From: Clostridia bacterium | Lineage (GTDB): Bacteria; Bacillota; Clostridia; Oscillospirales; CAG-272 | Assembly (NCBI GenBank): GCA_017408535.1 | Contig: JAFQUL010000232.1 | Location: 1-8,423 of the forward strand | Length of the DNA: 8,423 nucleotides | Reading direction: 5' to 3' | Position numbers and translations under genes: made by a program | In this document: piece by piece, positions 1 through 4,676 of the stretch | Layout: each line of letters opens with the position of its first letter | Position numbering within the stretch: position 1 is the first letter of the stretch | The notes under the pieces: generated by a model | Database searches by the model: none | Seen by the model: the letters and a program-made list of their open reading frames with translations, nothing else | What the model was told of the DNA's origin: nothing

Positions 1-36
1 AAACTCGCCCTACCGCCACAGATGTGGCTACTATTT
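1..36. repeat. Edge of a further palindromic repeat unit
   Basis: A 6-bp palindrome, GCCACA (15-20) with TGTGGC (23-28), follows CCTACCGC at 10-16. The same CCTACCGC string recurs at 152-159, just after the second unit of the neighbouring inverted pair. This suggests that the window edge cuts through another copy or a composite array of the same family. No gene is seen in 1-274. Confidence 0.4.
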
Positions 37-153
37 CGCCTCCCTTGTGCAAAGGGAGGTGGCGCGGCTTGCCGTGACGGAGGGATTGTAAAAAATGCTC
101 TCAAACAACCCCTCAGTCAGCTTCGCTGACAGCTCCCCTTACACAGGGGAGCC
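37..153. repeat. Pair of inverted REP/MITE-like palindromic units
   Basis: Two related units point away from each other around a short AT-rich centre (90-104). Each begins with a 15-base core: ACAATCCCTCCGTCA on the minus strand (75-89) and ACAACCCCTCAGTCA on the plus strand (105-119), 13 of 15 identical. Each core is followed by a small GC hairpin (63-67 with 72-76; 116-121 with 125-130) and then a larger one (39-46 with 52-59, CCTCCCTT arm; 132-139 with 145-152, GCTCCCCT arm). I recall this type of palindrome as abundant between genes in Ruminococcaceae and relatives, but cannot check copy number here. It encodes nothing I can support. Confidence 0.65.
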
Positions 154-195
154 TACCGCTGCGGCGGGCTTGCTCAACGGCATAAGCCTCTTTGG

Positions 196-220
196 AACCA
201 CCTGCTTAGCAGGTGGTTTT
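196..220 (+). terminator. Plus-strand hairpin terminator
   Basis: A perfect 10-bp stem (196-205 with 209-218; core ACCACCTGC) with a three-base TTA loop is followed by a short T run (217-220) on the plus strand only. On the minus strand no T run follows. It probably ends a plus-strand transcript arriving from the left of the window, or belongs to the adjacent palindromic repeat. Confidence 0.7.
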
Positions 221-231
221 CGTGTGCCAAT

Positions 232-275
232 AAAAATCCGCCGTATCACTTTTTATGATGATACGGCGGATTTTT
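232..275. terminator. Bidirectional rho-independent terminator after spoVM
   Basis: A perfect 17-bp inverted repeat (232-248 with 259-275) has a 10-nt loop, a GC-rich core (TCCGCCGTATCA) and runs of five A and five T at its outer ends, so it can stop transcription on either strand. On the minus strand it ends the prpC-spoVM unit; its outermost base belongs to the spoVM TGA. On the plus strand it would stop readthrough from the left. Confidence 0.92.
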
Positions 276-352
276 CAGCCTTTGGAGATACCGAAGAGCT
301 TTTTGAGAAAAGGAATAAGCAGCTTCGGTGACTTCACCACAACTATTTTCAT
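275..352 (-). CDS. spoVM: Stage V sporulation protein SpoVM (25 residues)
   Basis: A tiny amphipathic peptide that, in Bacillus, sits on the convex face of the forespore membrane, recognises its curvature and anchors the coat ATPase SpoIVA. The reading frame is ATG to TGA, 25 codons. It starts MKIVVVKSPK and ends LFGISKG. Compared with the B. subtilis protein (MKFYTIKLPK start, 26 residues) it keeps Met1-Lys2, Lys7, Pro9, Lys10 and Gly21; Pro9 is the residue needed for curvature recognition. A strong ribosome site, AAGGAAGGG, lies 8 nt before the ATG. Position is decisive support: spoVM directly follows thiN in Bacillus, and here it starts 66 bp after thiN. The stop codon touches the operon terminator. 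A second proline at position 14 (Gly in B. subtilis) is unusual. The call rests on motif, size, ribosome site and synteny together. Confidence 0.87.
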   Translation of the reverse strand: MKIVVVKSPKLLIPFLKKLFGISKG

Positions 353-402
353 AGCATATACCCTTCCTTAAGTTGCTGTTTATCTCGTTTTCAGTATATG
401 CT
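353..402 (-). promoter_or_regulatory. Inverted repeat enclosing the spoVM ribosome site
   Basis: AGCATATAC (353-361) and GTATATGCT (394-402) form a perfect 9-bp inverted repeat with a 32-nt loop. In the transcript the second arm ends exactly one base before the spoVM ATG, and the Shine-Dalgarno AAGGAAGGG (361-369) sits in the loop, with its last G inside the stem. The fold could slow ribosome access or hold the start codon next to the stem. The repeat is read directly; a regulatory role is inferred. Confidence 0.45.
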
Positions 403-418
403 CTGCGTAAATTTTTGT

Positions 419-1063
419 TCAGGGACAACTTGTTATTATTAAAAGTGCGCCTTTTTCTACTGTAACGGTGGCTTCACTTACCCCCGGCAGAAACTCGTTG
501 CTGACGGCGTACTGCCGCTCTCTTTTAAGCTCTGCGTTCTCAAGCGGATATTTACCGCCGATGACGGTAACACCCACAGACGATAAGTCAAGAGATATAA
601 GAGAGAAGTATTTGTGTCCGTCCGACGGAAAAGTAATACTGCCGTCGCGGATATATCTGACAACGTTCTTTCCGTCAGAGATACAGCCGACAGCACCCCT
701 GGTATAAATGTATTCAAGAAGATACATATTGGAAAGCCCATGGTCTGCTCTGCCACCAAGACCGCCGAAAATAAATATTTCCTCCGCTCCCATAGACAAA
801 GCCATATCCACGGCGAGCATAGTGTCTGTCTCGTCCTTTTCTGCCTTGACTTTTACCGTTTTTACCGTATTCGGGATATTCTTTGACTCAAGAGAGTCCA
901 TATCACCTACCAACAGCTGTGGAACAACACCGCACCTCGCGGCAAGATCATATCCGCTGTCAGCGGCTATGACAAACGAATCACACGGCGGCACAGGCAA
1001 AAGACTGCCGTGGGTCTCACCGCCGGTATATATGTACACTGTTTTCAGCTTTTTTTCTCCCAT
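419..1063 (-). CDS. thiN: Thiamine pyrophosphokinase
   Basis: Converts thiamine to thiamine pyrophosphate with ATP, allowing salvage of imported thiamine. The 214 residues match the usual length for the family. The N-terminal catalytic part shows AADSGYD (33-39), GDMDS (53-57), EKDETDT (75-81) and GGLGGRADH (100-108), the acidic and glycine-rich motifs of the TPK active site. The C-terminal part (about 140-214) is the beta-rich thiamine-binding domain, with SNEF (188-191) and a typical end, GALLII. The ATG lies inside the 3' end of rsgA (19-bp overlap) and has a good AGAGGA ribosome site about 6 nt upstream, so translation is likely coupled. In Bacillus rpe lies between rsgA and thiN; here it is missing. 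No TPP riboswitch is visible, as expected for a gene carried inside an operon. Confidence 0.95.
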   Translation of the reverse strand: MGEKKLKTVYIYTGGETHGSLLPVPPCDSFVIAADSGYDLAARCGVVPQLLVGDMDSLESKNIPNTVKTVKVKAEKDETDTMLAVDMALSMGAEEIFIFGGLGGRADHGLSNMYLLEYIYTRGAVGCISDGKNVVRYIRDGSITFPSDGHKYFSLISLDLSSVGVTVIGGKYPLENAELKRERQYAVSNEFLPGVSEATVTVEKGALLIITSCP

Positions 1064-1989
1064 GGCTTCCTCTGTTTAAGTTCCGCATACATTGCTCTGT
1101 AGCTATCGTGGCGGCTGTGGGATATATCCCCCTTTTCTACCGCCTCCACTATACTGCACCCCTCCTCGCAAAGATGGGTGCATTTCTTATATTTACACTC
1201 CCCTATATAGCGATTGAATTCTCTGAAATTAAGGGGAAGCTCATCCAGCTCAAAAAAATCAAACCTGAGAAAATCTAAGGCACTGAAGCCCGGTGTGTCT
1301 GCAAGAAATCCCGGTGAATCGGGATATCCAAGCTCTCTGAGAGGATGAAGCTCTACCGCACGGGTAGTATGTCGGCCTCTGCCGGTCTTATGACTGACAG
1401 CTCCTGTCTTAAGAGTAAGGCCGGGGAAAAGTGCGTTAAAGATAGTGGTCTTACCTGCACCGGATGCGCCTGCAAAAGCAGAGATCCCCTTGCCGGCAGT
1501 ACCGATTATATAGTCGCGTACCGCATCTATTCCGTCACCGTCATGGCTGTCGGTAAGGAATACGGTAAAGCCGGCTTTTTTGTATATCTCCTCAAGACGG
1601 GCCGCCTCAGAAGGATCAAGATTTTTCTTGGTTATTATAATTATCGGCTCAGCACCGTAATGCTCTGCCGCCGCAATAAGCTTATCTGCCGTTTCGGTAA
1701 TGGTAACCGGGCGAGCCACCGACAGAACGACGAAAAGAGTATCCAGATTAGCAATAGGGGGACGAATAAGCACGTTTTTACGGTCAAGTATATCGTTTAT
1801 CACACCGTCAGCCAGTGGCTTTTTACTGTCGTCATACTCCACCGAAACACGGTCACCGGCCTCGGGAGTAATATTGTTGTGTCTGAATATGCCTCTTGCT
1901 CTTGAAGGAAGATATTCTCCCGTATCGGGAAGAAGGACGGTGTACAGACCGCCCACTCCCTTAATAATAATTCCAGTTTTTTCAGCCAT
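1045..1989 (-). CDS. rsgA: Ribosome small-subunit assembly GTPase RsgA (YloQ/CpgA)
   Basis: Circularly permuted GTPase that binds the 30S subunit late in maturation and hydrolyses GTP on release; in Bacillus the orthologue CpgA is phosphorylated by PrkC. The 314 residues contain an N-terminal OB fold (about 1-70), the permuted GTPase domain with motif order G4-G1-G2-G3, and a C-terminal zinc domain. G1 is GASGAGKTT (174-182), the G2 region is GRGRHTTR (203-210) and G3 is DTPG (231-234). Zinc ligands C265, C270, H272 and C278 have the family spacing. The odd feature is G4: the expected NKxD or TKxD reads TKKN (120-123), so the guanine-specifying Asp is Asn. The ATG is 25 bp after prkC with only a weak purine-rich site (GAAAGACGAAG). 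The stop overlaps thiN by 19 bp. Confidence 0.96.
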   Translation of the reverse strand: MAEKTGIIIKGVGGLYTVLLPDTGEYLPSRARGIFRHNNITPEAGDRVSVEYDDSKKPLADGVINDILDRKNVLIRPPIANLDTLFVVLSVARPVTITETADKLIAAAEHYGAEPIIIITKKNLDPSEAARLEEIYKKAGFTVFLTDSHDGDGIDAVRDYIIGTAGKGISAFAGASGAGKTTIFNALFPGLTLKTGAVSHKTGRGRHTTRAVELHPLRELGYPDSPGFLADTPGFSALDFLRFDFFELDELPLNFREFNRYIGECKYKKCTHLCEEGCSIVEAVEKGDISHSRHDSYRAMYAELKQRKPWEKKS

Positions 1990-2014
1990 ATAAAGCTTCG
2001 TCTTTCTTTTCTGA

Positions 2015-3676
2015 TTACTCGGTATAATCCGGTCCGCCGCTTATAACAAAGTCGATGGAGGTGATACCCTTTACCACGCTTGAGGAGGGGGTAATGCTCT
2101 GCTCAAGTATAGTACCCTTCGGCTTCTGCGACTTTCTGTAGCTCTTATCACCGAGAGCGATCTGAGACTCGATCAGATCCGCCATTGCCTGACTCTCGCT
2201 CTTGCCGACGAAATCCGGGACCATAACGTATTCGATCTTCTGACCCTGGCTGACGTAGATAGTAACTACGGTGTCGACTGTACTCTTGACAAGAGTTCCT
2301 GCCGGGGGATCAGTCTCAATAACATAGTCCATAAGCACAGTGTCATGATACTGCTTTTCGATCTTTACTCTGACACCGAGGCTCTTGAGTCTGTTCTGTA
2401 CCTCGCGGTAATCCTGTATTTTGTAGTCCTCTATCATAACGGTCTTGGTACCGTTGCTTATGGTTATGGTTATATCACATTTTGACTTTGAGGTCGCAAG
2501 CTTTCTGGTCTCACCGGGAAGAGGATCCTGGGCAATTATCTGATTCTGCGGGAACTTGTCATTGTATTCGTATTTTTCTATGACGTTATAATTTTCCGTC
2601 TTCAGCTTATTCTTCAGTTCCTCTGTATAAAGCTGACCCTGTACAGAGATGACCTCTATCTCATGGGCGGCATTGCTGTCATTTTCTGCCTGAAGAAGAT
2701 TGGATATAAGTATCGCGCCCGTGGTTATAAGCACGATAAGAAAGGCAGAGGCAACACCCATTATTATCGGGAACATAGAACCGCTTGAGCGCTGTTCCTT
2801 ATCCTTGCTCTTATTGGGATTGCTCTTGAATACTATATTGGGGTTTGCCTTGATCTTGAGAAGATACTTGAGCATCTGTCCTGCATTCTGGAAACGGAGC
2901 TCGGGATCTTTCTCCATGGTATACTCAATAAACTGCTCAAGGCTGCGGGGAACCCGGGGGTTGATATTACGGATGGGCTCTGCAATATCGTTGATCTGCT
3001 TAAGAGCCACGGATACCGGGCTGTCTGCAACGAAGGGCAGTTTGCCTGCAAGCATCTCATACATAAGCACGCCGAGAGAATACAGGTCACTGCGCTGATC
3101 GGTCTTTTTACCGCTTGCCTGCTCGGGGCTGATATAATATACAGTTCCGATCGCCTTATCGGTCATAGTGACCGTCTCGGCATTCGGCAGCTTGGCTATA
3201 CCAAAGTCGGTGACCTTGATAATACCGTTTTCAAGAAGCATAATGTTCTGGGGCTTGATATCCCTGTGTATTATGCCCTTTGAATGAGCGTGGTCAAGAG
3301 CCTTCAATATCTGCTCTGAGAAGGCAAAGGTCTCTCTTACCGAGAGCATTCCCTTCTGATCCATATAGTTCTTTAAGGTTATACCGTTTATATGCTCCAT
3401 TACGATGTATTTAAGGTCTTCCTTGACCGATACGTCGTAAATCTTTACTATGTTGGGATGTGAAAGCATCGATACGGCCTTTGACTCATTTATAAAGCGC
3501 TTGACCGCCTGAAAGTCCTTTGAAAACTCGTCTCTGAGCATTTTGACAGCTACTCTTCTCTTCTGAATGAGATCGGTAGCCTCAAACACCACTGCCATTC
3601 CGCCGACGCCTATTATCTTTACTATCTTGTACCTGTTATCAAAGGTATGTCCGATATATTTTGAAAAAGCATCCAT
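2015..3676 (-). CDS. prkC: PASTA-domain Ser/Thr protein kinase PrkC/StkP
   Basis: Single-pass membrane kinase that binds peptidoglycan fragments outside the cell and phosphorylates division, translation and metabolic proteins inside it. Length is 553 residues. The cytoplasmic kinase domain (about 16-275) has the glycine loop GVGGMAVV (23-30), ATP lysine K45 in VAVKML, catalytic loop HRDIKPQN (137-144), metal-binding DFG (157-159) and a Thr-rich activation loop (T168, T170, T172, T178) before SPEQ. A juxtamembrane linker rich in Lys and Ser leads to one hydrophobic segment at about 302-326. Three PASTA repeats follow, at about 337-408, 411-477 and 484-548; the last ends in FVISGGP, with a short acidic tail. 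The nearby phosphatase and rsgA are the usual companions. The start is the ATG before DAFSKYIGHTF; upstream lies a hairpin between Shine-Dalgarno and start. The gene ends 25 bp before rsgA. Confidence 0.97.
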   Translation of the reverse strand: MDAFSKYIGHTFDNRYKIVKIIGVGGMAVVFEATDLIQKRRVAVKMLRDEFSKDFQAVKRFINESKAVSMLSHPNIVKIYDVSVKEDLKYIVMEHINGITLKNYMDQKGMLSVRETFAFSEQILKALDHAHSKGIIHRDIKPQNIMLLENGIIKVTDFGIAKLPNAETVTMTDKAIGTVYYISPEQASGKKTDQRSDLYSLGVLMYEMLAGKLPFVADSPVSVALKQINDIAEPIRNINPRVPRSLEQFIEYTMEKDPELRFQNAGQMLKYLLKIKANPNIVFKSNPNKSKDKEQRSSGSMFPIIMGVASAFLIVLITTGAILISNLLQAENDSNAAHEIEVISVQGQLYTEELKNKLKTENYNVIEKYEYNDKFPQNQIIAQDPLPGETRKLATSKSKCDITITISNGTKTVMIEDYKIQDYREVQNRLKSLGVRVKIEKQYHDTVLMDYVIETDPPAGTLVKSTVDTVVTIYVSQGQKIEYVMVPDFVGKSESQAMADLIESQIALGDKSYRKSQKPKGTILEQSITPSSSVVKGITSIDFVISGGPDYTE

Positions 3677-3744
3677 TATATTTTCATCGGGATGTTTTAT
3701 CCCGAAGCTCCTCTTGTTTTTTTACCGTGGTATATGCTGTCGCG
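3677..3744 (-). promoter_or_regulatory. prpC-prkC gap with hairpin between Shine-Dalgarno and start
   Basis: The 68-bp gap carries a good Shine-Dalgarno AGAGGAG (3708-3714) 31 nt before the prkC ATG. Between them is a perfect 7-bp stem, UCGGGAU/AUCCCGA in the transcript (3699-3705 with 3687-3693), with a 5-nt loop. Folding this 19-nt hairpin leaves about 12 nt of effective spacing. A three-codon frame (ATG AAA ATA TAA) also starts 11 nt before the prkC ATG and ends across it. No T-tract follows the stem, so it is unlikely to be a terminator. Confidence 0.55.
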
Positions 3745-4518
3745 CTACTCACAGGGTCTGATAAGAACGGCGGTTATGTTGTCGCTTCCGCTCTTATCGT
3801 TAGCGGCGGCAATAAGCTCCTCGGTCTGTTTTTCTATCTCATCACCGTTTGTGATTATTCCGTGGATCTCAGTCTCATCAAGAGGGCCGCAGAGACCGTC
3901 AGAACAGATAAGGACTACTGTTTCCCCGGTCTTATCGGAAGGGATCGATACTGTAGAAACGTCTGTTTCCAGATCCTTTTCAATTCCCACCGCACGTGTG
4001 ATGATATTCCTGTTAGGAGCGTTTTTAGCTTCTTCCTCTGTCATTACCCCCATATCCACCAGATACTGTACGTACGAATGGTCATGGGTGACCTGCTCGA
4101 TATGATCCTTATCGGCGATATATACGCGGCTGTCTCCGACATTTGCCACATAAGCACAACCATCGTAAAACAGCACCGCCGCAAGAGTAGTACCCATACC
4201 GCTGAGAGCGGCATTCTCCCTTGCTCTGCCATATACGCTGTCATTTGCGGCTGATGCGGCAGAGGACAGTATTTTTGAAACATCTGCGCCTGTTAAGGAC
4301 ATTGCACCGTCTATATCGGCATCCTGCATTTTGTCCTTTATATAAGAAATAAATACAGATGATGCAATAGTAGATGCCTCTTTGCCGCCGTGAGCACCGC
4401 CCATACCGTCGCACACTACTGCGAGAAATGCGCCTGCGGGAAGCTCGGCGACTTCAAAGGTGTCCTGATTATTACTGCGCTTTTTTCCGATATCACTTTT
4501 TCCGAAATAGGTGATCAT
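3745..4518 (-). CDS. prpC: PP2C-family Ser/Thr protein phosphatase PrpC/Stp
   Basis: Cytosolic metal-dependent phosphatase that reverses phosphorylation by the partner kinase encoded next to it. The 257 residues form one PPM catalytic domain with no membrane segment. Visible motifs are SNNQD (15-19), CDGMGGAHGG (36-45) with metal ligand D37, GMGTT (107-111), ANVGDSR (125-131), SDGL (206-209) with D207, and SGSDNIT (243-249) with D246. These acidic residues match the metal-binding set of bacterial PPM enzymes such as PstP. The N-terminus (MITYFGKSDIGKKRSNNQD) fits the family. No ATG, GTG or TTG lies in frame upstream before a stop, so this start is the only reasonable one, although its Shine-Dalgarno is 34 nt away across a hairpin. 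It is the first gene of its unit and is followed 67 bp later by prkC. Confidence 0.96.
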   Translation of the reverse strand: MITYFGKSDIGKKRSNNQDTFEVAELPAGAFLAVVCDGMGGAHGGKEASTIASSVFISYIKDKMQDADIDGAMSLTGADVSKILSSAASAANDSVYGRARENAALSGMGTTLAAVLFYDGCAYVANVGDSRVYIADKDHIEQVTHDHSYVQYLVDMGVMTEEEAKNAPNRNIITRAVGIEKDLETDVSTVSIPSDKTGETVVLICSDGLCGPLDETEIHGIITNGDEIEKQTEELIAAANDKSGSDNITAVLIRPCE

Positions 4519-4611
4519 ATTGAAGCATACCGGCGATCGGATAAACCGACCGTCTCCTTTCCGAGAGACTCACGTGGGGTCGCCCACGCGGATAAAAACT
4601 GATTTCTATCA
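4519..4611 (-). promoter_or_regulatory. Structured 5' leader of the prpC operon
   Basis: Predicted 93-nt untranslated leader. Three hairpins can be drawn in transcript order. The first has an 8-bp stem with one G-U pair (4571-4578 with 4583-4590) and a 4-nt loop. The second has a 5-bp GUCUC/GAGAC stem (4565-4569 with 4552-4556) that ties up much of the only good Shine-Dalgarno, AAAGGAGA at 4553-4560. The third has a 7-bp stem with one G-U pair (4546-4552 with 4534-4540) and a 5-nt loop, and lies between that Shine-Dalgarno and the ATG. The ATG itself is preceded by no purine-rich site in the normal 5-10 nt window. I do not recognise a known riboswitch class here. The leader may control translation of the phosphatase. 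Confidence 0.5.
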
Positions 4612-4617
4612 AGTTAT

Positions 4618-4646
4618 ATTATAATAAAAATATATTAACATGTAAA
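4618..4646 (-). promoter_or_regulatory. SigA-type promoter of the prpC-prkC-rsgA-thiN-spoVM unit
   Basis: On the minus strand a -35 box TTTACA (4641-4646) is separated by exactly 17 bp from a perfect -10 box TATAAT (4618-4623). The spacer is AT-rich. The start site is predicted near 4611, giving a leader of about 93 nt before the prpC ATG. The hexamers and spacing are read directly; promoter activity is inferred. It is the only strong promoter-like sequence I noticed in the intergenic regions. Confidence 0.75.
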
Positions 4647-4659
4647 GAATATATGTTAA
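4635..4659. repeat. Inverted repeat flanking the prpC -35 box (possible operator)
   Basis: TTAACAT (4635-4641) and ATGTTAA (4653-4659) form a perfect 7-bp inverted repeat with an 11-bp centre. The -35 hexamer of the prpC promoter begins at the edge of the left arm and runs into the centre, so a dimeric protein bound here would block RNA polymerase. Alternatively, because a T-rich tract follows on the minus strand, the RNA hairpin could be a weak, AU-only terminator for the rlmN transcript. I cannot assign a regulator. Confidence 0.45.
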
Positions 4660-4676
4660 AAATCCTGTTATGGTGT

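Noticed and set aside
95..331. Open frame of 78 codons on the plus strand at the left edge
   Set aside because: It runs through the palindromic repeat, both terminators and the antisense of spoVM, and no ribosome site precedes it. Its translation reflects the repeat, not a protein family.
376..403. Possible SigE promoter upstream of spoVM (GCATATA like a -35, then GATAAACA)
   Set aside because: The -35-like string is good, but the spacing is about 10 bp rather than 13-15 and the -10 match is poor; not enough to call.
246..428. Open frame of 60 codons on the minus strand overlapping spoVM
   Set aside because: It is in another frame over spoVM, runs into the terminator stem, and has no family resemblance; spoVM explains the region better.
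708..1079. Open frame of 123 codons on the plus strand
   Set aside because: It is entirely antisense to thiN, whose frame carries all thiamine pyrophosphokinase motifs. Other plus-strand frames in the window, such as 1345-1905, 3661-4254 and 5910-6332, are shadows for the same reason.
3729..3738. GGTATATGCT string in the prpC-prkC gap, also found (as GTATATGCT) near spoVM
   Set aside because: It occurs in different orientation and context relative to the genes and without a shared structure; two short AT-rich matches can arise by chance.
4531..4552. Resemblance of the prpC leader end to the CCG..CGCC segment of ZTP riboswitches
   Set aside because: Only a few bases match, the rest of the ZTP core is not apparent, and the downstream genes are unrelated to purine or folate metabolism.
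4624..4676. Rho-independent terminator for rlmN
   Set aside because: The only stem is the AU-only TTAACAT/ATGTTAA repeat, too weak to call a terminator with confidence; its overlap with the promoter is the simpler explanation.
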